In this document: positions 12,101 through 19,560 of the stretch, piece by piece
Layout: each line of letters opens with the position of its first letter
Position numbering within the stretch: position 1 is the stretch's first letter
Source: Cordylochernes scorpioides
Lineage: Eukaryota; Arthropoda; Arachnida; Pseudoscorpiones; Chernetidae
Direction of reading: 5' to 3'
Length of the DNA: 64,000 bases
Assembly: GCA_030710605.1 (NCBI GenBank)
Contig: CP092870.1
Location: 18,390,684-18,454,683 of the forward strand
Notes under the pieces: generated by a model
Told to the model about the DNA's origin: nothing
What the model saw: the letters and a program-made list of their open reading frames with translations, nothing else
The model's database searches: none
Position numbers and translations under genes: made by a program

Positions 12101-15096
12101 AACAGAAAAAGTGTCCAATGCGTGGATCGAACCCGGGTCGTAGTGGTCGTAAACCAAACGGTTTAACCAGCCTTCCACCGACCCCTTTGCCCTAATATAA
12201 TTGAGTGGCCTTTGGGAGAGGCCGCTGCTCATCATAAAACAGCTCGAGGAGCATGAACTCATGGAATTCGTGTAATCTTTACACAAGGGGATAAGAAACA
12301 ACAACAACAACATAATTGAGTGGAGATATAAGAAAGAAGAAGAAGAAGACATTATTTAACGCATGAAAACATTAGAGATCCAGATTTTGTAGAAAGTTTA
12401 GAATGTATTTACAAAATGAATTGAACTTTAAATATGATTTTTCATCGGAAATCAAATCGTTAAGTTCACAAACAACTAGTTCATTCATCATTCTATAATC
12501 TTGAAATGCTGGGCAATTGATCAGTAGATGTCTTGAGGTTTGTTCCTCAATACCACAAAAGCAACTTGAATCCTCCACTGCCTTTATTCTATTTAAAAAA
12601 CTTTTGAAATTTCCGTGGTTTGTAACAAATTGAGTATTATAAAAATTTGGATAAAAGTATTTAGGGATTTCTTGGGGAAAAAAGCTTAAGAAAGTATTCT
12701 TCTTCTTCTTTCTTATCTCCACCCAATCATATTAGGGTATCAAGCTTGTAGAGCTTGAGACTTGACAACCATCATGACTGGGTGAAGTAGAATGCGTCTG
12801 CCTTTGTCATTAAGACTGGGAGCACTACTCAGTGGCAGGCCGACTTAGCTCCAAAAGAAATGGCTGCCTCTGACATGAGGAACAGACGCCATGTGCAGCC
12901 GCTCCTAACATGGAGTACAAACGCTGCTCATCTTGTATCCCTGGATCAGGAGCCCTTACAGGGTACTATCAGCTGGGCCAGCTGAGCCCAGGTTTTTTAG
13001 TGAGCTTGTTACTGCTCCCCCTCCTCCTTTTTCATCTGGGCTTGGGACCGGCAAAGGCGGAGTTTAAGAAAGTATTGATGATCGTCAGTGGTGAGCCTTC
13101 TAAACACTGATGAACCAGAGTTTGTGTTTTATATTCAAAAAGAAACATTCGTGTTTTAATGCTTCCATTTCTTATATAGAGATGGTACGTTATCGCCATC
13201 TAATTAAATGAATATTATTTTAACAAACAGTATATGGTCTAAATAGTAGTTGTCCTGATGATAGCAAATTTTACTAACTCATTCCCCAATTATTCCATCT
13301 TGTTTAGTAACTACAACAATGTTACAATATAGAGCTTCAAATATCAGTCTCAGACTAATCCAGGTGATCCAGGGAAACACTCCATTATGAAATTGAAGGG
13401 ACAGATATATTTTCTTTCCCCATTATAGACACTTTTTCTGGTATCAAGAGTTTTATTTTTTTTAGGAAATTTTATGTGAAACATAGCTACCTCAACCACT
13501 GTCCATAGGTCTCCATGATGGTAGCTGCTTATTTTGGTCCACCACATGGACAATCAGACTTTGTTCCCCTCAACCACTTAAGAAACATTATATAATGTTT
13601 GATTGGTTTCTCTCCCATCTCTTCCCTCTTTTTATTCTGTATTTAACCTTATATAGTTTTGTATGAATGATAGAATAGTCTATATTCTGTATTTAACCTT
13701 ATATAGTCTTGTATGAATGATAGAATAGTCTATATTCTGTATTTAACCTTATATAGTCTTGTATGAATGATAGAATAGTCTATATTCTGTATTTAACCTT
13801 ATATAGTCTTGTATGAATGATAGAATAGTCTATATTCTGTATTTAACCTTATATACGAGGGTGAGTAGAAAAGTAAGGTCTCCTATTTTTTTTTCATAGA
13901 AAAACACATTTAATCACAGCTTTTTATACATCATTAGAAAGGTTGGACACTTTGCTATTTTTCTACATAGTCGCCTGATGCTCAATCACTTTTTTCATCC
14001 TGTCAACCAACTTTGTATTTCTGGTGTTGTACCACTCTCCCGCCGCCTCTTCGAGCCAATTGTCGACCTCTTCTTTCACCTCGTCGTCTGACGCAAACTT
14101 CTGTCCCCCAAGGTGTTTTTTGAGAAGTGGCTGCAATCTTCATTCAGGCCATCCTCGATCTCTTCAAGGGTTATCCGCCGGTTTGCGCGCACCATTTCGT
14201 CGATTCGAGCCACGGTTGATTCCGGCAAACTCGGCCGCCCAGACCGCTGTTCATCGTGGACGTTTATCCGCCCCTCGTTAAACTCCCGGCACCATTTCCG
14301 CACATTTTTGATGTCCATGCACTTCTCACCATACATTTCGACTAACTGACGGTGAATTTCGACCGGAGAATTATACGACGAGGTGAAAGAAGAGGTCGAC
14401 AAGTGGCTCAAAGAGGCGGCGGGAGAGTGGTACAACACCGGAATTACAAAGTTGGTTGACAGGATGAAAAAAGTGATTGAGCATCAAGGCGACTATGTAG
14501 AAAAATAGCAAAGTGTCCAACCTTTCCAATGATGTATAAAAAGTTGTGATTAAATGTGTTTTTCTATGAAAAAAAAATAGGAGACCTTACTTTTCTACTC
14601 ACCCTCGTAGTCTTGTATGAATGATAGAATAGTCTATATTCTGTATTTAACCTTATATAGTCTTATATGAATGATAGAATAGTCTATATTCTGTATTTAA
14701 CCTTATATAGTCTTGTATGAATGATAGTTTCAATCTCTCTCTCTACACCAATGATGGTGAGCCAGCCAATATTAGAATCTAACTGCAAAGAGAGACATGA
14801 AATGACATGTTAAATAGAGTTGTGTAATGTACCTGGACTGGAGTGTATGTGGGTGTGTGCAGTGCTATGAGAAGATCCTGGCCCTGGAACCTACCAATGT
14901 TCAGGCTCTCCACAACCTCTGTGTGGTGTTTGTGGAGCGTGGAGTGCTGAACCAGGCTGAACAATGTCTCACCCGCGCCGTGGCTCTAGCACCCAATGAG
15001 GTCTACATACAGAAGCATCTACGAATTGTGCAAGCTAGGATTCACCGGTTACGGCAAGCCAATCTTACCACGGCCCCAACCGCAGCTCACAGGTGA
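72..15096 (+). CDS. TMTC3: TMTC3-like TPR protein, C-terminal half (six exons, 5' part outside window)
   Basis: Six exons join with matching phases into about 209 codons that read as consecutive TPR units. In order they carry LGVVFLEQGKAAQALQYFDKA, NSAILIQESGNP, FNLGMLAMDDKEM, RSALFNLALLLSD, HVKGLILLGDI and LHNLCVVFVERG. The order and wording match the C-terminal TPR region of the TMTC family (transmembrane O-mannosyltransferases of the endoplasmic reticulum that modify cadherins), closest by recollection to TMTC3. The membrane-spanning N-terminal half must lie upstream of this window. Introns are 1000, 54, 3804, 1665 and 7800 bp and have canonical GT-AG ends. Exons are visibly richer in G+C than the introns. 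No frameshift or stop interrupts the six exons, so the gene looks functional despite its transposon load. TMTC family is near certain; the paralogue is likely but was not tested by alignment. Confidence 0.85.
246..426. repeat. MITE-P copy (palindromic MITE)
   Basis: Short inverted-repeat element. One arm reads aaggtaataagaccaaatcc and the other is its reverse complement near 395-420, around a centre like aacaacgctgttacc. Several more copies occur in the window. Confidence 0.75.
427..530. repeat. RTE-like repeat head fragment
   Basis: The block gacccgggcaacgcc, then ttttacccgattgaatg and attataaattggcgcc, is shared with 40234-40440 and 40785-40870. Only the head of the repeat is visible here. 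Confidence 0.6.
864..1000. repeat. MITE-P copy
   Basis: Diverged copy of the family at 246-426: ccaaataaattaatagtatg, then gtaacaaggttgttatcg, then the inverted arm. Confidence 0.65.
1159..1232 (+). CDS. TMTC3: TMTC3-like exon B
   Basis: 74 bp starting after ctgcag. It encodes QALMNSAILIQESGNPGLRQ and ends with two bases of an Arg codon at the strong donor gtgagtg. The split codon is completed by the first base of the exon at 1287. Confidence 0.85.
1287..1407 (+). CDS. TMTC3: TMTC3-like exon C
   Basis: 121 bp after tcccag; one base completes the split Arg codon, then 40 codons follow including FFNLGMLAMDDKEMDLAESW. The upstream intron is only 54 bp and is rich in G+C, near the lower limit for animal introns. 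The donor is gtctgt, a weak site, and a hairpin-forming MITE begins 28 bp downstream. Confidence 0.85.
1436..1713. mobile_element. MITE with TA duplication and cacctatcccccgattta termini
   Basis: Begins after TA (1434-1435) with cacctatcccccgattta and ends with taaatcgggggataggtg before TA (1714-1715): Tc1/mariner-like terminal inverted repeats with a TA target duplication. A third, inverted copy of the terminus lies internally at 1480-1500, so the first 65 bases can fold into a strong stem. It sits in TMTC3-like intron 3, 28 bp from the exon C donor. Confidence 0.8.
1788..1988. repeat. MITE-P copy
   Basis: Starts with ggattatagattataaacac and contains both arms around a gaatgaattc-like centre. 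Confidence 0.75.
1989..3300. repeat. MITE-F foldback MITE, split by a piggyBac relic
   Basis: The left arm (1989-2090) and right arm (3233-3300) are inverted relatives: tttaaaataaaataattttc against gaaaattattttattttaaa. Sequence between 2091 and 3232 is foreign. Related foldback copies lie at 11140-11400, 26560-26800 and 27000-27447. Confidence 0.65.
2095..3228 (+). pseudogene. piggyBac-family relic
   Basis: Flanked by TTAA at 2091-2094 and 3229-3232. The ends are inverted repeats sharing ttaactggacgggt, with a further inverted copy inside at about 3180-3195. Broken coding traces on the + strand read GLTYLGTMRKNK (about 2574-2610), then in a shifted frame SFSGTTTLVSYVP (2670-2710), typical of the piggyBac transposase core. 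The open stretch 2803-3015 ends with a cysteine cluster (CNKCLSKN) that looks like the C-terminal Cys-rich domain. Most of the ORF is deleted. Confidence 0.7.
3301..4727. other. Intronic AT-rich sequence, nothing recognised
   Basis: Part of TMTC3-like intron 3. I see no coding, RNA or repeat structure beyond A-rich runs. The open frame at 3801-4040 (- strand) has no recognisable motif. Confidence 0.5.
4728..4862. repeat. MITE-P copy (one end lost)
   Basis: Contains acacaaggtaaaaagaccaa, gtgtgatctttcggtaacag and the inverted gttaccgaaacatcacac; the distal arm is missing. Confidence 0.65.
5212..5313 (+). CDS. TMTC3: TMTC3-like exon D (one exact TPR unit)
   Basis: 34 codons, phase 0 at both ends, so this exon equals exactly one 34-residue TPR. 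It includes LREDFRSALFNLALLLSDLR. The acceptor is ttcttacag and the donor is gtgagtg. Confidence 0.88.
5479..5559. repeat. Intronic hairpin
   Basis: About 36-nt near-complementary arms (tctggccttttactgataac against gttatcagtaaagaggccag) around a loop of about 8 nt. It lies 165 bp downstream of exon D. Probably a small MITE; only this copy is seen. Confidence 0.7.
5612..5975. repeat. Tc1/Tigger-type MITE debris
   Basis: Contains acagtaataccctgctaaaa and tatagagggattttactgaa, which resemble the cagtaaaacc termini of Tc1/pogo MITEs, followed by repeated ctcgataatttgaa motifs. The motifs recur at 6095-6215, 18700-18920, 15594-15770 and 34880-34960. Confidence 0.5.
6030..6857. repeat. Composite RTE-like repeat containing a tRNA-Gly
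   Basis: Starts with a cggcttcgcccgggttttac block. It ends with gaaacagacagacagacatt and a TA-rich tail, the kind of 3' end seen on RTE-type retroposons and their SINEs. A tRNA-Gly sits inside, next to an A-run. Related units lie at 18596-19226 and 40233-41066. Confidence 0.6.
6556..6626 (-). tRNA. tRNA-Gly (GCC)
   Basis: The minus strand reads GCATCGGTGGTTCAGTGGTA and on to a complete 71-nt cloverleaf. The acceptor GCATCGG pairs perfectly with CCGATGC, the B box is GGTTCGATTCC, the anticodon loop is CTGCCAA (GCC), and A73 is followed by a run of Ts as Pol III terminator. The unusual feature is A at position 38, where the 40924 copy has C. Because it sits inside an interspersed repeat it may be a mobile or retroposed copy, though it looks intact. 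Confidence 0.85.
6979..7062 (+). CDS. TMTC3: TMTC3-like exon E
   Basis: 28 codons, phase 0 at both ends, acceptor gttacag, donor gtaagat. It encodes HHPDHIKGLILLGDILVNHI and then KDLDSAQE, a very conserved TMTC segment. Family members usually have Tyr-Ile-Asn where this copy has Leu-Val-Asn. Confidence 0.87.
7465..9944 (+). mobile_element. Intact piggyBac transposon with TTAA duplications
   Basis: Flanked by TTAA at 7461-7464 and 9945-9948. Terminal inverted repeats are cactttgaagacc (left) and, on the other strand, cactttgaggaac (right). A second copy of the end motif (ccaaccccgtttttatacgt after ccaacgccgtttttatacgt) gives a subterminal direct repeat near 7480-7540. The element is 2480 bp and carries one uninterrupted transposase ORF. 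Confidence 0.93.
7814..9643 (+). CDS. piggyBac transposase (609 aa)
   Basis: Cut-and-paste transposase of the piggyBac/PGBD family, which excises precisely and inserts at TTAA. The start at 7814 is the first ATG and is followed by an acidic, low-complexity N-terminal region (residues 15-65) with a KRPR basic patch. The DDE_Tnp_1_7 core runs from about residue 130 to 500. Likely catalytic aspartates are D277 (LTIDEAM), D355 (IYFDRWFSS) and D459 with D462 (GVDRSDQM); the first two are 78 residues apart, as in the family archetype. The C-terminal Cys-rich domain (about 560-605, RRCKVC ... CKQCKIPLC ... CFEKYH) is present. There are no stops or frameshifts. It lies in TMTC3-like intron 5 in the host orientation. 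It may be active or recently active. Confidence 0.95.
   Translation: MNPLDQPSTSKGLGSEVHLDEDIQDILEYLYDSGSEIDDEVKDPDYENSASDELEFEEEEREEIPAKRPRLEVAPVRMLTTCRDTSTAAAGSNVAAGTWRKDDPSPPTPPPFTARPGLNLVGDVSSPFDAFSLFFTENIFKSIKEETNRYARSIIDRESKKGPLKPHGMLAKWKAVSVAQIKLFFCVIIHMSLVKKPGMKDYWSTHGFLKNAFCQSINMPRTLFMRILSMLHLNDNSKYIEYGKPGHDRLFKIRPVLESLIYSFGNAYTPQQNLTIDEAMCPFRGCVGFRVYIKGKPHKYGIKIFQICEAVSGYAYNLDIYTGKDPEQPEHNSIPNLVDRLAKRFYGQGYHIYFDRWFSSPELFDKLWEKKTLAVGTVMPSRKTMPKTEFSQKLKRGEIIKMRRKHLLAIKWKDVRDVFMLSTVHEGKMMPVKPKTPTREELFKPDAVIDYNKGKVGVDRSDQMMAYYSFSRKTLKWWKKIFFHLFSLCFVIGNIIYNKANPDKKISLKDFYLAVGGELLNQASIEHSEKETTSKTDVARLLGKHYCYKIAPESGKAVQRRCKVCADSAKHKTGKAARKDTRFECKQCKIPLCVGECFEKYHAEMKYWE
10196..10511 (-). repeat. 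SINE-S copy 2
   Basis: Complete reverse-oriented copy. The tail side reads tttgcttatccctattacac and the head side is caaacccgggtcgtagtggt to ccaccgacccc. Near-identical flanks ttggactatata and ttggactacata form a probable target duplication. Confidence 0.85.
10727..11030 (-). repeat. SINE-S copy 3 (diverged)
   Basis: Same architecture as copy 2 with many substitutions (ccgtagtacatgtggtacag; ttgatcccaggtcgtagcag). Confidence 0.8.
11140..11400. repeat. MITE-F half element
   Basis: Contains tccaatacagtattagagct, gaagcggtctggtaaattaa and gctgggagggttcacc, all shared with the full foldback at 27000-27447. Confidence 0.7.
11882..12187 (-). repeat. SINE-S copy 4 with target duplication
   Basis: Full-length reverse copy flanked by the exact direct repeat tgccctaatat (11871-11881 and 12188-12198). 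Confidence 0.9.
12348..12692 (-). pseudogene. R1-clade LINE ORF2 C-terminal fragment
   Basis: The minus strand encodes FYPNFYNTQFVTNHGNFK and then CFCGIEEQTSRHLLINCP, the region after the reverse transcriptase that ends R1-type ORF2. The same segment of the LINE at 38615-40213 (NFYNIQFITDHGNF; CFCGGE) is clearly related. It is truncated at both ends. Confidence 0.75.
13057..13175. repeat. MITE-F fragment
   Basis: gtcagtggtgagccttctaa and aaaagaaacattcgtgtttt resemble the arms of the element at 27000-27447. Confidence 0.5.
13631..14727. repeat. 50-bp minisatellite (about 7 units), split by a mariner
   Basis: The unit tatattctgtatttaacctt + atatagtcttgtatgaatga + tagaatagtc repeats at exact 50-bp spacing (13631, 13681, 13731, 13781, 13831) and resumes at 14610, 14636 and 14686. 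The units are nearly identical. Unit 5 is cut by the element at 13856-14607. Confidence 0.9.
13856..14607 (-). mobile_element. Foldback mariner derivative
   Basis: Flanked by TA (13854-13855 and 14608-14609). The terminal inverted repeats start cgagggtgagtagaaaagta and extend for about 240 bp on each side, far longer than usual for mariner. Both arms carry the transposase 3' end facing outward (KLVDRMKKVIEHQGDYVEK and stop, + strand ending 14508). Between them the minus strand keeps the N-terminal helix-turn-helix part (VRKWCREFNEGR, QRSGRPS, ITLEEIEDGL at about 14140-14350). The catalytic core is absent, so the element is non-autonomous. Confidence 0.88.
14863..15096 (+). CDS. TMTC3: TMTC3-like exon F (terminal or near-terminal)
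   Basis: Acceptor gtgtgcag, then 77 codons beginning CYEKILALEPTNVQALHNLC and running through the last TPR to a short polar tail (TTAPTAAHR). Reading straight on gives TGA at 15094-15096. The same bases form a possible donor (cacag|gtgata at 15093), so a further exon cannot be excluded, but I found no convincing downstream coding block. An AATAAA lies at 15933-15938. Confidence 0.82.
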   Translation, partial: CYEKILALEPTNVQALHNLCVVFVERGVLNQAEQCLTRAVALAPNEVYIQKHLRIVQARIHRLRQANLTTAPTAAHR

Positions 15097-15593
15097 TAAC
15101 ATCTCCCATGTACATAGGATAATCTGCTATGGTGGCAATTTGAAAATATCGTCCAAATTTAGATAGATAGGAAATACTATTGTTAATTCTCCTGTGCTGA
15201 TCGGATGCTATGGGTTCTGTCTCCCTCCAGACCCCAGTCTCACTTTATTTATTCACAATATATCCCAAGATATGAAAATCTTCTCAGGCTCCTTGTGGAA
15301 TGATCTCTATTATTCGCTGTTTGCCCAAATGAAGTCTTCTACCAGCCATGTATCATCAGGATATATCCGAAGTTCCATATGGGTCTCTGATATTGTTCAT
15401 CACTTGTCTATTTTTTGATGCAGAATCTCATTGAAGTTCAGAAAGACAAAGGATGAACTTTGAACAATGTCCTATTGTTTATAGAATATTGGGAAAGGAA
15501 TCCTACCTTTTCTCCAAATCTACTAACTAGCAGCAAATGAAAAGAACATTGGTGTATATATAGTGGTACACTAATATTGTGTATATATATATA
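15097..15593. other. Probable 3' UTR or downstream flank of the TMTC3-like gene
   Basis: No ORF with recognisable homology and no repeat was identified directly after the TGA. Confidence 0.4.
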
Positions 15594-15770
15594 TACGGTA
15601 AAACCTCACTTAAACAAACTGGGGATATAGCAAACCTTCCCTTATAACAGAACCTAAAATAATTTTAATTTCATAATATAGTAAGCAATGGTTATAGACA
15701 GTAAAACCACAGCTATAATGAACAAAAGTTCAGTCCATTAGGATTTGCAATTGCTAGGTTTTATTGTATA
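15594..15770. repeat. Tc1/Tigger-type MITE fragment
   Basis: Begins acggtaaaacctcacttaaa and ends ctaggttttattgta, diverged inverted ends of the cagtaaaacc type. Confidence 0.55.
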
Positions 15771-15985
15771 TATATAAAATATATTAAATTACTCTTTTAT
15801 GTTATAAAGAACTATAGTCTCTTGTGGTTAAAGTTTCACTGTGACTTATAAAAAAATCAAAGTTAGACAAAATTCAATGAACTCTTTCTCTCCTATCCAA
15901 TACAGAACAAAGTTTCACATCTTGAAGAGCTAAATAAATTAAACCACAGGTTTGTTGGGCACTTGTTTCTAATAATTAGATGGTA

Positions 15986-16177
15986 CAGTAGAACCTCCCT
16001 GTAAAGGACAACTAATTGCAGAGCCAAAGTGTTGTTAGGGAGAGTGTCAAAGAGAAAGAAGAGTTTCCTCTTTCCGGAGAGTGTCAAAATAGTAAAAATG
16101 GTAATTTTGTAAATGAAGGCTGTTCTTTATAGAGAGGTGTCCTCTAGCGGGAGTGTCCTCTCGTGGAGGTTCTACTG
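15986..16177. mobile_element. 192-bp MITE with TA duplication
   Basis: Left end cagtagaacctccctgtaaa, right end (other strand) cagtagaacctccacgagag, flanked by TA at 15984-15985 and 16178-16179. A diverged relative is at 52723-52880. Confidence 0.8.
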
Positions 16178-16179
16178 TA

Positions 16180-17035
16180 TTTCACATATAGAAAGTTTAT
16201 TACAAGCTGGAAGTAAGTCTTTCTAGCTGTTGGGGGAAGGGAATCTGTTGGTGTAGGAAGAGCCCATAGCATCCTGGCAATATTGTGATCCAATCTCCAA
16301 AGTAAACCATACCTTGACGCCAACTTGGGACCATATTGACTTGTTACAGAGCCTCTACTTTTGTTGGTCAACTCCTGTAAATATTTATATACGACGTATA
16401 AATTATAGAGAAGTTTATATATATATATATATATTAGAGTGCTGTTAGGTGTTTTTTATATACTCTGGCTGAACCCCATGTTGTACATAGAACCCCAACT
16501 CTGGTGTCCATATCATACTGTCTGTCCTGTAACTGAATGTACTGCTTCTTCATATTCCTCTCCACCTTTTCACTGGTTTCAAGTTAAAACTCTTTTATTG
16601 GTACCTTCTGGCAGATATCAGAACTGCCTCAGTTAGGAATGACATTATTGTTTGTCTTCACAAGCCATTCAATCATAACAACATATCTCAAATTGCATTA
16701 AACACAGATTGTGTTGAACACCGGAACTATCCAAAAACAGGCTTTGTAGTAGGATAGATGAGGCTATTGAAGCAGTATAGAAGATCGGGAGAACATGTAC
16801 TGAAGACAATTTTATGTAGCCTTCTCTGCAGTTGCTACTTTCCTTATTGGACAATCACTTTTGGTTATTTAGAAGATTCTAAATATATTTCTATTTAATT
16901 AAAATTACACAATCAGTTTGTTGTGTGCATTCTGCTTCTAAAGTAAAGCTTGGGTCCACTCAGCCAAGTTTTGTGACCTCATTAAACACCACTTACCTAA
17001 GTGCATAACTAGTAAATTAACTCTAACTCTGATAA
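16180..17035. other. AT-rich stretch, nothing recognised
   Basis: Includes a (TA)n run near 16420-16435. No coding or structured element is supported. Confidence 0.5.
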
Positions 17036-17412
17036 GGCACTTTGGATTATAGATTAGAAACACAAGGTGATAAGACCAAATACAAATAAACAGTGTTTGA
17101 TGTTTTGGTAACAGCATTGTTAATATCATCATCAAAAAAAAAAAGATTGAATGTCTTTCAGTCTTTCACATTCAGTTTTTTTTTTGTTTTATGATGACAA
17201 CGCTGTTACCGAAAGGTAACACTATGTATTTGGATTTAGTCTAATTGCCTTGTGTTTATAAACCTCTATAGCTCTAAATAAACACAAGGTAATAAGGCCA
17301 AATCCAAATAAATAAATAGTGTGTGACATTTCAGTAACAATGCTGTTACCGAAACATCACACTTTATTTTTTTGGATTTAGTCTTATTACCTTGTGTCTA
17401 TAATCTATAATC
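17036..17412. repeat. Two adjacent MITE-P copies
   Basis: Copy 1 (17036-17270) and copy 2 (17278-17412) each have the aaggtaataagrccaaat arm and its inverse. Copy 1 has a longer loop containing an aaagattgaatgtctttcag hairpin. Confidence 0.8.
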
Positions 17413-18056
17413 CAAATAGCTCTAAATATTTATTTATCAAATTATTCATTTTTGCTCTAAGATTTTATCAATTTGAATAACTCGTGTGTTGGGTCAAATG
17501 TTTCAATAAATAAATAACCCCAATTTGTTGATCCTCAGGACTTCTGGGATGGACCTGGCAATTGTACTGTTCAAATGTTGAGCCTCACTTTTGACCACAT
17601 CTTTCATTTTGTTGATTCAATGATATTTCTTTCAGCAAGTAACCTTTTTGGGGGTTCATTGAGCTCACACTGCACTGATAACTCAAAACACATTTGCAGT
17701 TTACTTTTTCTGATTACTTTAAAATTGGAAAGTGGAATCACTTTGTTGATAATATTTTCAAATAACTGGAAGGAGGCAGTATTTTGTTTTTTATTAAAAT
17801 AGTCTTTAATTTAGAAACTTGATTTGATTTGAAAAGTATCAAGTTTAGGAACAACTGTACTATTTGTTGTCTTTTATTTTATCCTTTGGGATTTTCCTCC
17901 CTCCTTCACTAACAAAGGAGTTCTGGCAGAGTTGGGGTATCAGCCACCACAGCAGAGACTATTTTCTTGCCAAGGGCTATTTTATAAGAATAAATTGTCT
18001 TTTCTATACTTGTGTGTCTCCTTTCTTTCTACCCACCATCAACATACATCCACATA
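17413..18056. other. AT-rich stretch, nothing recognised
   Basis: No motif or repeat relation was found except the start of the direct repeat at 18057. Confidence 0.45.
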
Positions 18057-18297
18057 CATTCTATCTCCCTCCTTGTTGACAACTCCACATGTTGATCTCT
18101 TTCACAAGCACCATTTTTTCCTAAATCAGTTTTCTTTCATACCATCAATTTGGATTAAATTTGCCTAATTTATGGCCGTCACTTTTTGTAAGTTATTAAT
18201 AAGTTCTATTTAGTAAGATTTAAGAAAAAAAAGTTTAATGTGATATTTATTTGAAAATGAAAAAGAAAAATTCAATTTTCTTTAATCTAAATTAATA
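18057..18297. repeat. Direct repeat unit 1
   Basis: About 240 bp from ttctatctccctccttgttg to tttaatctaaatta, matched in the same orientation at 19320-19560 with moderate divergence. Confidence 0.7.
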
Positions 18298-18595
18298 GTC
18301 ATAAGGGAACAAGACCAAATCCAAATAAATAAATAGTGTGTGACATTTCAGTAACAACGTTGTTACCATCTTAAGACAATAGTACTGAATGGGGAACAAG
18401 ACCAAATCCAAATAAATAAATAGCGTGTGACGTTTCGGCAACAGCGTTGTTACCATCTTCAGACTGAAGTACTGAATGAGTACTTTTGTATTTTTCAGTA
18501 CTTTTGTCTAAAGATGGTAACAACGCGGTTACTGAAACGTCACACACTATTTATTTATTTGGATTTGGTCTTGTTCCCTTATGTTTATAATCTAC
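18298..18595. repeat. MITE-P copies, one nested in another
   Basis: The start ggaacaagaccaaatccaaa occurs twice (18304 and 18391), followed by one full palindrome (gtacttttgtctaaagatgg and its inverse) and the outer arm. One copy seems to have inserted in another. Confidence 0.75.
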
Positions 18596-19226
18596 TATCG
18601 GACGTACCCGGCTTCGCCCGAGGTTTTACCCGAGTAAAGGTTTGTCTAGCGAACATTTGTTAAAACAATTCTCTAAAAACTTATAAAAAAAAAAAAGATA
18701 TATTTTGATAATTTGAAACTCGTAAATTTGAATCTCTCGATAAAGTGAAAATTTTTTCCCGGTCCCTGTGTGCCGTGTCATCCTGAATTTTGTCTTTCCT
18801 AATTTTCCCCGGTCCCTTGAAAAATACTCAATAAGTTGAATAAAATCAATATTAATTGGTTCCCTCGGTAATTGGAAGTTAAAGGAATAGTATCTTCGCC
18901 TTGGAATTGTATCATTATTCTTGTCTCAAATAAATTGCCGTGTCATCCTGAGATAATCTTACTTTTGATAAATAATATTTAAGATAACAAACTTAGTGAT
19001 AAGAAAACTTGTTATCATCGTCACAATGGGGGCGCTGCTTGCGAGTTAAATCTACAAATCTGCAAATAACTCTAAGGATATTCAAGATATTCATGAAATT
19101 ATTTTTCAAAAATCTTCCCGGTGATATACCTAATAATATCCCAAAATTTCACGGCGATTGGATGTATGGTTTTGAATCTATAGAGTACAGACAGATAGAC
19201 AGACATTCAATTTTATATATATAGAT
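18596..19226. repeat. RTE-like repeat copy
   Basis: Head cggcttcgcccgaggtttta, body with cctgaattttgtctttccta, tail gacagatagacagacattca plus ttttatatatatag. It has no tRNA insert, unlike the copies at 6030 and 40233. Confidence 0.65.
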
Positions 19227-19227
19227 A

Positions 19228-19310
19228 ATCCAAATTGTGCCTTACAACTAAATTAATAGTGTGTGACGTTTCAGTATCAGCGTTGTTACCATCTTCAGAA
19301 AAATTATGAT
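19228..19310. repeat. MITE-P fragment
   Basis: ccaaattgtgccttacaact and gtgtgacgtttcagtatcag are one arm only. Confidence 0.6.
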
Positions 19311-19319
19311 TGTCTAAAA

Positions 19320-19560
19320 TTTATTTTCCCTCCCTGTTGACAATTCTACATGTTGAACTCTTTTTCTACCAGCATTTTTTTTTTCTTAAATCAGTTTTAT
19401 TCTCCCAACAATTTTGATAAACTTTTCTCAATTCTAGCCGTCACACTTTCTGTAAGTTATTAAAAAGTTCTTTAAGATTTAGGAAAAAAAAAAAGTAATT
19501 AAAGTGATATTCATTTGAAAATGGAAATAAAAATAATTCTTTAATCTAAATTATGCTCAT
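19320..19560. repeat. Direct repeat unit 2
   Basis: Same order as 18057-18297 (ccctccctgttgacaattct ... tttgaaaatggaaataaaaa), diverged by substitutions and small indels. Confidence 0.7.

Larger units (their letters stand above)
11560..13056. repeat. Foldback structure with arms of about 350 bp
   Basis: 11565-11883 plus 12310-12347 is the reverse complement of 12693-13052; for example ggagcggctgcatgtggcgt against acgccatgtgcagccgctcc, and caaagaagaag-type runs on both sides of the centre. The centre holds an R1-clade LINE fragment (12348-12692). The left arm is split by SINE-S copy 4 and by a short segment with a (caa)n end that looks like a LINE 3' tail (12199-12310). Confidence 0.75.

Noticed and set aside
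13631-14727. CRISPR-like regular repeats
   Set aside because: The 50-bp units are contiguous with no unique spacers, in a eukaryotic intron; this is a minisatellite.
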